Below are positions 1-5,328 of a stretch of DNA of 5,328 nucleotides, in pieces. The stretch comes from Pseudomonadota bacterium (lineage in GTDB: Bacteria > Pseudomonadota > Alphaproteobacteria > Rhizobiales > Hyphomicrobiaceae). Every line of letters begins with the position of its first letter. Positions within the stretch are counted from its first letter, which is position 1. The position numbers and the translations under genes are program-made. Where the stretch lies: NCBI GenBank assembly GCA_023390485.1, contig JAEWCT010000242.1, positions 1 to 5,328 of the forward strand. The letters are read 5' to 3'. The notes under the pieces are model-generated. The model did not search any database and was not told where the DNA came from. It saw only the letters and a list, made by a program, of their open reading frames with translations.

Positions 1-195
1 ACCACGCTCGTCATCGCGCACCGGCTTTCGACGATCCAGAATGCGGACGTGATTTGCGTCATGGATGGTGGCCGGATCGTTGAGCGCGGGACGCATTCCG
101 AGCTTCTTGCGCGCAACGGTGCCTATGCGCGCCTCAGCCGCTCGGCGCATGGTCCGCTGCATGGGGGGCCGCAGGCGATGATCGCCGACCTATGA
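1..195 (+). CDS. ABC exporter, C-terminal end of the ATPase domain (probable MsbA lipid A flippase), 5' truncated
   Basis: The frame is open from the first base and ends at TGA 193-195, giving the last 64 residues of a larger protein. The visible part opens with [15 protein letters not shown], the H-loop (switch) region of an ABC ATPase; the switch His is visible residue 7. It continues with [17 protein letters not shown], the usual end of an exporter-type nucleotide-binding domain. Walker A, the signature motif and the membrane domain lie outside the window. The last ~20 residues ([11 protein letters not shown] and on) are a family-variable tail. The ABC exporter assignment is firm. Calling it MsbA, which flips core-lipid A across the inner membrane using ATP, is inferred from the waaA and lpxK genes downstream. 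Another ABC half-transporter of the same class could look identical here, so no symbol is given. Confidence 0.85.
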   Translation, partial: TTLVIAHRLSTIQNADVICVMDGGRIVERGTHSELLARNGAYARLSRSAHGPLHGGPQAMIADL

Positions 196-206
196 CAAGC
201 CAAGCG

Positions 207-230
207 ACCGGGCCATGTCACCGGGCCATG
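207..230. repeat. Short tandem direct repeat in a convergent intergenic gap
   Basis: The 11-base string ACCGGGCCATG occurs at 207-217 and again at 220-230, a 13-base period with two copies. It lies in the 61-bp gap between the stop of the ABC exporter and the stop of the oppositely oriented phosphatase. I looked for a stem-loop with a T-run on either strand and found none, so it is not a recognisable intrinsic terminator. A weak TGACA/TGTCA pairing (193-197 with 216-220) is the only hairpin potential. It may simply be a local duplication. Confidence 0.5.
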
Positions 231-256
231 CAGCCAGACCGATCCAGCAGCTTCGG

Positions 257-997
257 CTATTCGCGGTGGAGGATGTTGTTGACGAGCCGGTTTGCCCAGC
301 CGCGGGCTTTGAACGTGCTGTTCGCCTCGCGGTCGTCGTAAACCGTTTCGATCCAATCCCAAAACGCGATGCCGGTCTGCGCCTCGTCGGCGAGGTAGCG
401 GTGGAAGACGTCATCGATCACGCCGGTATCGGCGCTGCGGACGTGCCCGTAGCGCAGGGACAGCTGATTCAGCGCCTTTCGAATCGGCAGCCCATCGTGA
501 AGATGGCTGATCATCACGCTCATCAAGCCGGCGCGGTCGGCGCCCGATTTGCAGTGGACGAGGATCGGGTACTCGACTTTCGCCAACACATCTTTCATCG
601 CCGCAAACTCGGCGCGTGTCGGTGCGGCGCGCGACTTCAGGGTCAGGTCGACAAGTTTAATGCCCTGGCGAGCGCATGCCTGCTGCTCGAGCCAGCGCGT
701 GCCGTAGGACTGCTCGCCGCGAAGATTAATGACCGTCCGCACTCCGCGCCTTCCAGCCCAGGCGATATGATGGGGCGCGGGCTGCGCCGATCGCCACGCG
801 TCCGGTCCGACACGGTGGCGATTGTTGTAAACCATCCGTACGATGCCATAATCGATCAGCAGCATCTCGAGGTAGCAAAGTGCTGAGGCGAATCGCTTGC
901 CGAGCCAGGATGGAGGTGCGTGCACTGCACTGTGCAAAAATGCGCCGCTGGTGCGGCGTAATCCACGCTTAGCTTCTTTAAAGGGGCTTGTTGCCAT
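257..997 (-). CDS. Dual-specificity / protein tyrosine phosphatase-like protein
   Basis: A 246-residue protein with the Cys-phosphatase signature HCKSGADRAG at residues 148-157, matching HCxxGxxRxG: Cys149 is the expected nucleophile and Arg155 the phosphate-binding residue. Upstream, WRSAQPAP (68-75) and GVRTVINLRGE (85-95) are typical of the DSP/PFA-DSP subgroup. Asp117 (KLVDLTLKSR) is a plausible general acid. Residues ~37-58 are moderately hydrophobic and could lie at the membrane; there is no clear signal peptide. The C-terminal part (FWDWIETVYD, then a basic stretch) has no motif I can name. The ATG at 995-997 has a poor ribosome binding site; the next Met, residue 45, would still leave the catalytic domain whole. 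It is divergent from the DUF374-waaA gene and convergent with the ABC exporter. The substrate is unknown: a phosphoprotein, a phosphoinositide-like lipid, or a phosphorylated lipid A or phospholipid intermediate are all possible. Confidence 0.85.
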   Translation of the reverse strand: MATSPFKEAKRGLRRTSGAFLHSAVHAPPSWLGKRFASALCYLEMLLIDYGIVRMVYNNRHRVGPDAWRSAQPAPHHIAWAGRRGVRTVINLRGEQSYGTRWLEQQACARQGIKLVDLTLKSRAAPTRAEFAAMKDVLAKVEYPILVHCKSGADRAGLMSVMISHLHDGLPIRKALNQLSLRYGHVRSADTGVIDDVFHRYLADEAQTGIAFWDWIETVYDDREANSTFKARGWANRLVNNILHRE

Positions 998-1096
998 CAG
1001 GAGTTGTCTCGATGCTCCCGATTCGCGGGCAGCCTTGCCGATAATGCCAGCCTTCAGTCCCTCTCGTTGTTCACAAGAAGCCGCGGTCCATCGTGA

Positions 1097-1123
1097 TTGA
1101 ACTTGCTAATTATTAGCTATAGC
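1097..1123 (+). promoter_or_regulatory. Candidate promoter of the DUF374-waaA / lpxK operon
   Basis: An AT-rich island stands out in an otherwise GC-rich region about 80-110 bases before the operon start. TTGAAC (1097-1102) can serve as a -35 box and TATAGC (1118-1123) as a -10 box, but the 15-base spacing is short, so this is a weak match to a sigma-70-type promoter. The location is reasonable because this is the only upstream intergenic region of the operon. The leftward phosphatase must also start from this region, but I could not find a convincing promoter for it on the minus strand. Confidence 0.3.
1105..1117. promoter_or_regulatory. Perfect 13-base palindrome, possible operator
   Basis: GCTAAT-T-ATTAGC is a perfect inverted repeat of two 6-base arms around one central base. 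A second imperfect layer, TTGCTA (1103-1108) with TAGCAA (1120-1125), surrounds it. It sits between the candidate -35 and -10 boxes and near the middle of the divergent intergenic region, about 108 bases from the phosphatase start and 89 from the operon start. This is a position from which one regulator could act on both genes. I do not recognise it as the site of a named regulator, and a hairpin this small and AT-rich is unlikely to be a terminator. Confidence 0.35.
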
Positions 1124-1205
1124 AACGACCTGCAAGGGGCTTGAGCGCACACACGCTTCATCTGTCACATTCTCGCAATTACAACGAAAAGGCAGCCGTT
1201 GCCGC

Positions 1206-3209
1206 ATGGCAGAGACTAAGAAGACGCTTCTGCGACTTGGCGGCCAAACACTTGCACGCCTTATCCGGCACGTTGCCAGCTCATCGAAGATCATTCACGA
1301 GCCACCGGATCTCCTGGAGCGGCTCAGCGATACGCACCCGTGCATCGTTGCATGCTGGCACGGCCAGTTCATGATGATCGCGACGCTTCGTCCGGAGAAC
1401 GTCAAGATTTCCGCGATGGTCGCGCGGCACGGCGATGCCGAAATCATCAGCGAAACATTAAAGGCCATCAACGTCGACCTCATTCGCGGCGCCGGTGCCG
1501 GCTGGCGCAAGCGCGACCGTGGCGGCGCAGCGGCACTCAGGTCATCTCTGCAGGCACTCTCCGAAGGCCATTCGCTGGTGATGACGGCTGACGTTCCCCC
1601 GGGTCCTGCACGCGTCGCCGGCGCCGGCATCATCACGATCGCCCGCATGTCGGGCCGGCCCATCGTTCCGGTCGCGCTCGCGACGAAGCGTTTCGCTTCT
1701 TTCGACACATGGAGCCGGCTGACGATCAACCTTCCGTACTCGACACTCGCGGCGGTTGCGGGCGATCCGATCGAAGTTCCGAGCACGGCGGATTCCGCTC
1801 TGATGGAACAAAAGCGCGTCGAGCTCGAGACCGCTCTCAATTCCGCGACGCTCCGCGCTTACGAACTCGCCGGGGCCGACATCAAGAGGGCAACGCCGCT
1901 CGATGTGCTCGCCGCGAATTCGGCGCCTGCGCCCGGTCTCATTCTCAAAACATATCGTGCCGGAACGGCCGCTCTTCGTCCGGCGGTGCCGCTGCTTCTC
2001 AACATGCGCGGACAGCAGGGGAAGGAAGACCCGAGCCGCCGCGGAGAACGCTTGGGCTTTGCCGGTCAACCGCGTCCCAAGGGACAGGTGGTGTGGATCC
2101 ATGCGGCCAGCGTCGGCGAGACGAACGCGATCCTGCCGCTTATCGACAGTCTGCTTGACGCCAATCCGCATATTCACGTCCTGCTGACGACGGGCACGAA
2201 AACGTCGGCGGAAATTGCGGGCCGCCGCCTGCCGCAGCGGGCGTTGCATCAATACGTGCCGCTCGACGTGCCGCACTACGTCAACCGCTTTCTCGATCAC
2301 TGGAAGCCGTCGATCTCGATCTTCACGGAATCCGACATCTGGCCAAATCTCGTTCTCGGCACGGCGGAACGTGGGATTCCGCTGGTCCTCGTCAACGCGC
2401 GGATGTCGCCGCGCAGCATCAACCGCTGGCGCAAATATGCGGGCGTCGGCCGGCCGCTCTTCTCGCGCTTCGCCGCCGTGCTGTCGCAGAACCCGCAAAT
2501 AACGCGCGCCATGAAGCGTCTTGGTGCGCCGAACGTCATTACAGCCGGCAATCTGAAAATCGATTCTCCGCCGCCTCCGGTCAACGTCGACGCCTTGGCG
2601 GCGCTACGAAACGCTGTCGGGCAGCGGCCTCTCTTTCTTGCCGCGAGCACGCATCCCGGCGAAGACACGATGATCGCGGCCGCGCACTCGTTAATGCGCC
2701 GCGATATCGAGGGACTGCTGACGATCATTGTTCCGCGTCATCCCGCGCGCGGGGGCGGGCTTGCCGCGTCGCTCGGCGGACTCGGACTTCGGACGCAATT
2801 GCGGACACGTTCCTACACACCTGACAGCAATACAGAGATCTACGTCGCCGACACGATCGGCGAGCTTGGAACCTTCTATTCGATCTCGCCCGTTGCGCTC
2901 GTTGGCGGTTCGCTCGTCGAGCATGGCGGCCAAAATCCGATTGAAGCCGTTCGTCTCGGTTCGTGCGTTCTCACAGGTCCGTTCACGCACAATTTCCGCG
3001 ACGCCTACACCGCGCTGTTCCGCGAAGGCGGCGCCGTGGAAGTCCGCTCATCCGACGACATCGCCCGGCAGGTCACTCTGCTGCTCGCGGATCAGGCCGC
3101 CGCGAAACGCATGCGCCACGGCGCGGACCTTGCGCTGCAATCGATGGGCGGCGCGCTTGCGAAGACGCTCGGCGCCATTCAGCCATTACTTGAAAAACAG
3201 CGAGCGTGA
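1206..3209 (+). CDS. waaA: DUF374 (LPLAT-like) domain fused to 3-deoxy-D-manno-octulosonic acid (Kdo) transferase
   Basis: A 667-residue two-domain protein. Residues ~1-220 match DUF374 of the lysophospholipid acyltransferase superfamily: CWHGQ (50-54), GAGAGWRKRDRGG (95-107) and TADVPPGPAR (127-136). After a linker (~221-243), residues ~244-667 form a full WaaA/KdtA: N-terminal hydrophobic segment LILKTYRAGTAALRPAVPLLL split over 245-265, GKEDPSRRGERLG (272-284), HAASVGE (299-305; Glu305 is the expected catalytic base), ESDIWPN (375-381), NARMSPRS (397-404), GNLKID (448-453), STHPGED (481-487), PRHPAR (510-515) and HGGQNPIE (573-580). WaaA transfers Kdo from CMP-Kdo to lipid IVA at the inner membrane. 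Whether this one adds one or more Kdo is not readable. The two domains are usually separate adjacent genes in related bacteria, as far as I recall. The ATG at 1206 is the only in-frame start nearby; its purine-rich AAAAGG (1187-1192) is 13 bases away, which is long. Confidence 0.93.
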   Translation: MAETKKTLLRLGGQTLARLIRHVASSSKIIHEPPDLLERLSDTHPCIVACWHGQFMMIATLRPENVKISAMVARHGDAEIISETLKAINVDLIRGAGAGWRKRDRGGAAALRSSLQALSEGHSLVMTADVPPGPARVAGAGIITIARMSGRPIVPVALATKRFASFDTWSRLTINLPYSTLAAVAGDPIEVPSTADSALMEQKRVELETALNSATLRAYELAGADIKRATPLDVLAANSAPAPGLILKTYRAGTAALRPAVPLLLNMRGQQGKEDPSRRGERLGFAGQPRPKGQVVWIHAASVGETNAILPLIDSLLDANPHIHVLLTTGTKTSAEIAGRRLPQRALHQYVPLDVPHYVNRFLDHWKPSISIFTESDIWPNLVLGTAERGIPLVLVNARMSPRSINRWRKYAGVGRPLFSRFAAVLSQNPQITRAMKRLGAPNVITAGNLKIDSPPPPVNVDALAALRNAVGQRPLFLAASTHPGEDTMIAAAHSLMRRDIEGLLTIIVPRHPARGGGLAASLGGLGLRTQLRTRSYTPDSNTEIYVADTIGELGTFYSISPVALVGGSLVEHGGQNPIEAVRLGSCVLTGPFTHNFRDAYTALFREGGAVEVRSSDDIARQVTLLLADQAAAKRMRHGADLALQSMGGALAKTLGAIQPLLEKQRA

Positions 3210-3212
3210 CGC

Positions 3213-4238
3213 GTGCCAGCCTCCGAACCGAGCTGGTGGTACGGGCCGGACGGCGGGTGGCGGACGTCGCTTCTTTCACCAATCGGCACACTCGTCGGCA
3301 GGATCGCGAGCCGGCGAATTCAAAACGCAAAGCCCTATCGCTCATCGCTGCCGGTCATTTGTGCTGGTAACTTCACGGCGGGCGGTTCCGGAAAAACGCC
3401 GCTGGCGTTGTTTCTGGCGAAGCTCGTCGCGGACGAGGGCCGCGAGCCATGGTTTCTCTCGCGGGGCTATGGCGGGAAGCTCGAAGGTCCGGTTCGTGTC
3501 ATCCCAACACGACACACAGCTCGCGACGTCGGAGACGAACCGCTGCTCCTTGCGCGCTCGGCACCGGCTGTCGTTTCGCGCGATCGCCGCAAGGGTGCGG
3601 AAGCCATTGAGGCGATGGCCTCGAAAAACGCCGTCATCATCATGGACGACGGCTTGCAAAATCCCGCGCTCGCGAAAGATCTCGTCATCGCGCTTGTCGA
3701 TCAGCGACGCGGTTTCGGCAACGGCCTCGTCATTCCGGCGGGTCCCTTGCGAGCGCCGCTCGACATTCAGGGTAAGCTTGCGCACCTGATCGTGCTGACG
3801 GGGCAAGGTCCGGCGGACCCGTCCCTCCTGCACACTCTGAAGGCGATATCGAGCGCGCCGGTCATCACCGCCGAAACGCGTGCCCAGGGAGACGTCGCGC
3901 GCTATCAGGACAAGAAGGTAATTGCCTTTGCGGGCATCGCAAATCCCGAGCGATTTTTTACGACGCTCGGTTCGCTTGGCGCCGAGATCGTCGCGCGAAA
4001 AGCGTTCGCCGATCATCACATGTTCAGCGAAGCGGAAGCCCGTGACCTCCTAGACATCGCGGAGCGTGCCGGGGCTCTTCTGGTGACGACGGAGAAAGAT
4101 CTCGCGCGGCTTGCCGGAGCGACAGGTGTTCGCGCGACGCTCAGAGAGCGGGCGGAGAGCATCGCCGTTCGCACGACGATCGAAGATGGAGATCTCGAGA
4201 TTTTGCGCCGCCTGATCCGCGGCGCGATCGTTCGCTAG
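3213..4238 (+). CDS. lpxK: Tetraacyldisaccharide 4'-kinase LpxK
   Basis: A 341-residue protein, the usual length for LpxK, which phosphorylates the 4' position of tetraacyldisaccharide 1-phosphate with ATP to give lipid IVA at the cytoplasmic face of the inner membrane. The Walker A loop is GNFTAGGSGKTP (52-63) with Lys61 and Thr62. FLSRGYGG (81-88), GDEPLLLA (107-114), the acidic IIMDDGLQNP (142-151) and DHHMFSE (267-273) are LpxK family motifs, and VTTEKDLARL (291-300) is the conserved C-terminal block. The start is GTG at 3213, three bases after the upstream stop. No later Met precedes the P-loop, and the N-terminal PSWWYGP fits the family's common beginning. The near-absent gap and weak ribosome binding site suggest translational coupling with the waaA fusion, whose enzyme uses the LpxK product. 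Its TAG overlaps the stop of the opposing DUF2093 gene. Confidence 0.96.
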   Translation: MPASEPSWWYGPDGGWRTSLLSPIGTLVGRIASRRIQNAKPYRSSLPVICAGNFTAGGSGKTPLALFLAKLVADEGREPWFLSRGYGGKLEGPVRVIPTRHTARDVGDEPLLLARSAPAVVSRDRRKGAEAIEAMASKNAVIIMDDGLQNPALAKDLVIALVDQRRGFGNGLVIPAGPLRAPLDIQGKLAHLIVLTGQGPADPSLLHTLKAISSAPVITAETRAQGDVARYQDKKVIAFAGIANPERFFTTLGSLGAEIVARKAFADHHMFSEAEARDLLDIAERAGALLVTTEKDLARLAGATGVRATLRERAESIAVRTTIEDGDLEILRRLIRGAIVR

Positions 4239-4480
4239 CGCGCGGAGGCGTTCGCGTTTTCTTTGGCGCACAGTTCCAGGTAACGCCTAACGGAGATTTC
4301 AGCCGACGCATAAGCTTCCTGCGCGTCGACGCTCCAGTAGCGAAGATCAGGAAGCGCGATTTGCTGGCCGGTTACTGCACAGCGCACGAAGTCGCCCGGA
4401 GACAAGACCTCGAATTCGCCATCCAGGTAGCGAATCTTGGCTTCGTTGCGCAGACCAAAAAATTTCTCAATCCGATTCAT
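4235..4480 (-). CDS. DUF2093 domain protein, function unknown
   Basis: An 81-residue protein recognisable as DUF2093 by AKIRYLDGEFEVLSPGDFV (14-32), CAVTGQQIALPDLRYWSV (34-51) and QEAYASAEISVRRY (54-67). No catalytic motif, signal peptide or membrane segment is visible. It has only two cysteines (34 and 71), which do not form a metal-binding pair. The family is small, largely alphaproteobacterial and uncharacterised as far as I know; I assign no function. The ATG is at 4478-4480, with GGAAG (4484-4488) only three bases upstream, a tight spacing. It lies 108 bases after xseA on the same strand with no terminator between, so it may be read from the xseA transcript. Its stop overlaps that of lpxK tail to tail. 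Confidence 0.9.
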   Translation of the reverse strand: MNRIEKFFGLRNEAKIRYLDGEFEVLSPGDFVRCAVTGQQIALPDLRYWSVDAQEAYASAEISVRRYLELCAKENANASAR

Positions 4481-4512
4481 CAGCTTCCGAGCCGTACCGT
4501 TCTCTCGCTACC

Positions 4513-4530
4513 GGACATCATCCGACATCA
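4513..4530. repeat. Two short direct repeats upstream of the DUF2093 gene
   Basis: Read leftward, TGATGTC occurs twice ten bases apart, one helical turn, in the 108-bp gap between xseA and the DUF2093 gene, roughly 35-50 bases before the DUF2093 start. Such phased heptamers can be half-sites for a regulator, but two copies of seven bases can also arise by chance. No promoter boxes with acceptable spacing were found beside them, and nothing else in this gap could be identified. Confidence 0.25.
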
Positions 4531-4588
4531 GACAATATGAATGCCGCATTTCCGGGAGCGCGCCAATTTCCAATTTATCCCAAGCGTA

Positions 4589-5328
4589 TCAAAAAAGTGA
4601 TCCTTGTCCGCCGCGCCCGCCGGGCTTTTGGCGCGACGTTTTAACCGGACCTTTGGCGGATTTAGGATCTTCGGATTGTACCGGACCTTCGGCTCTCGCT
4701 GCAATGCTGCCGTCGGAAAACTCGACATTCAACATCGTCCCAGCAGCGACCGCGGCCGCCTGACGGATGGTCTGTCCGGCCTCGTTTCGGACGAGCGCAA
4801 AGCCGCGCGACAGGATGCTGTGATAGCCCAGTGACTTGAGCAATTCAGCTTTACCATCAAGCACTCTGCGGCTGACCGCCACGCGGTTAAGCAAGGCGCG
4901 ACCGGCGCGCTTCTCCAGCGCCTCCAGCCGCTCGCCGCAGCGCGCGTGTTTCTGAAGGATCGGAGCGGGCGAGAGCCTTCCGCTGACGCGGGCAAATCGC
5001 GTTGCATGAGCACGCGTATTGGCCAGCAAGCCGCGCGACAGCCGGCGATCGATTGCGTCGAACCGCTGCCGGGGAAGCGCTACCAGATCCTGCAGTTTCG
5101 GCAGACCGCGCGACGATGCCTTGAGGTGCGTCTTGGCGCCGTCGAGCGAGCGGCGTACCGCAGTTCGCTTGCGCAGCATGAGTTTTTCGAGCCCGTCGAT
5201 CAGCTCGGAATACTTCGGCACGGCCCATTCGGCGGCTTTCGTCGGCGTCGGCGCGCGGGCGTCCGCGACGAGATCGATGAGCGTCCAGTCGGTTTCGTGG
5301 CCGACGGCGGAAATGAGCGGTATGAGAC
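4589..5328 (-). CDS. xseA: Exodeoxyribonuclease VII large subunit, C-terminal part (5' end outside the window)
   Basis: The last 245 codons of XseA, ending at TGA 4589-4591; the 5' part runs off the right edge, so the true start is not visible. With XseB it forms exonuclease VII, which degrades single-stranded DNA from either end into oligonucleotides. The visible part begins inside the catalytic domain with [13 protein letters not shown] and then [20 protein letters not shown]. The His and Asp of GHETD correspond to residues reported as catalytic in E. coli XseA (from memory). A long charged helical region follows (~40-155), as expected for the coiled-coil arm that binds XseB. Next comes the conserved [15 protein letters not shown] block (166-180), then a small beta-rich end. 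The tail is a Lys/Pro/Gly-rich linker finishing with QGSLF. The GTG at 5219-5221 is internal, not a start, because family-conserved residues continue upstream of it. Confidence 0.95.
   Translation of the reverse strand, partial: LIPLISAVGHETDWTLIDLVADARAPTPTKAAEWAVPKYSELIDGLEKLMLRKRTAVRRSLDGAKTHLKASSRGLPKLQDLVALPRQRFDAIDRRLSRGLLANTRAHATRFARVSGRLSPAPILQKHARCGERLEALEKRAGRALLNRVAVSRRVLDGKAELLKSLGYHSILSRGFALVRNEAGQTIRQAAAVAAGTMLNVEFSDGSIAARAEGPVQSEDPKSAKGPVKTSRQKPGGRGGQGSLF

Noticed and set aside
196..256. Possible bidirectional terminator between the ABC exporter and the phosphatase
   Set aside because: The GC-rich repeats are direct rather than inverted, and no stem followed by a T-run is present on either strand.
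215..886. 223-codon open frame on the + strand
   Set aside because: It is antisense to the phosphatase gene, whose protein carries a full catalytic motif. The + strand translation shows no recognisable domain and is a by-product of GC-rich codon bias.
915..940. Repeated TGCAC/GTGCA strings resembling an inverted repeat
   Set aside because: They lie inside the coding region for the phosphatase N-terminus (His/Ala/Val codons) and the arms are short. No regulatory role is supported.
1542..2498. 318-codon open frame on the - strand
   Set aside because: It lies wholly antisense to the DUF374-waaA gene, and its Arg-rich, low-complexity translation matches no family.
2728..3789. 353-codon open frame on the + strand spanning the waaA/lpxK junction
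   Set aside because: It overlaps two well-supported genes in another frame. Its translation is Arg/Ser-rich and has no domain character.
4437..4763. 108-codon open frame on the + strand crossing the xseA-DUF2093 gap
   Set aside because: It is mostly antisense to the xseA C-terminus and the DUF2093 N-terminus, with no motif and no ribosome binding site.
5219..5221. GTG as the start of a 210-residue protein
   Set aside because: The frame stays open to the window edge and encodes the conserved XseA catalytic motif GHETD upstream, so this codon is an internal Val.

Overview
The window is a GC-rich stretch of a Gram-negative bacterial chromosome, most likely an alphaproteobacterium of the order Hyphomicrobiales (Rhizobiales). 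The main reason is the gene set and order: an MsbA-like ABC exporter, a DUF374 domain joined to Kdo transferase, lpxK, a DUF2093 gene and xseA. As I recall it, this neighbourhood is typical of that order, and DUF2093 is largely alphaproteobacterial. A Hyphomicrobium- or Rhodomicrobium-like genus is plausible, but I cannot fix the genus from the sequence.

Layout. Bases 1-195 (+) are the last 64 codons of an ABC exporter, probably the lipid A flippase MsbA. It converges on a complete dual-specificity/tyrosine phosphatase-like gene at 257-997 (-). A 208-bp divergent intergenic region (998-1205) holds an AT-rich island with a perfect 13-base inverted repeat and a possible promoter. From it runs a compact + strand operon: a 667-residue fusion of a DUF374 (LPLAT-like) domain with a full Kdo transferase WaaA/KdtA (1206-3209), then lpxK (3213-4238) after 3 nt. 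LpxK ends tail to tail, with a 4-nt overlap, against a small DUF2093 gene (4235-4480, -). Behind it, on the same strand, is the C-terminal part of xseA, the exonuclease VII large subunit (4589 to the right edge).

How the genes work together. LpxK adds the 4'-phosphate to make lipid IVA. WaaA adds Kdo to lipid IVA, and MsbA flips the core-lipid A across the inner membrane. The DUF374 domain, covalently joined to WaaA, is a candidate for an acyl-transfer or lipid-binding step on the same substrate, but its activity is not known to me. The phosphatase may act on a lipid or a protein in the same pathway; only its position suggests this. XseA and DUF2093 form a separate leftward unit without an evident link to lipopolysaccharide.

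I found no tRNA, rRNA, CRISPR, insertion sequence or clear rho-independent terminator, and no sign of a wholly new system. The most notable points are the DUF374-WaaA fusion, the palindrome in the divergent promoter region, the Cys-phosphatase embedded in the lipid A cluster, and a clamp-binding-like C-terminus on XseA.
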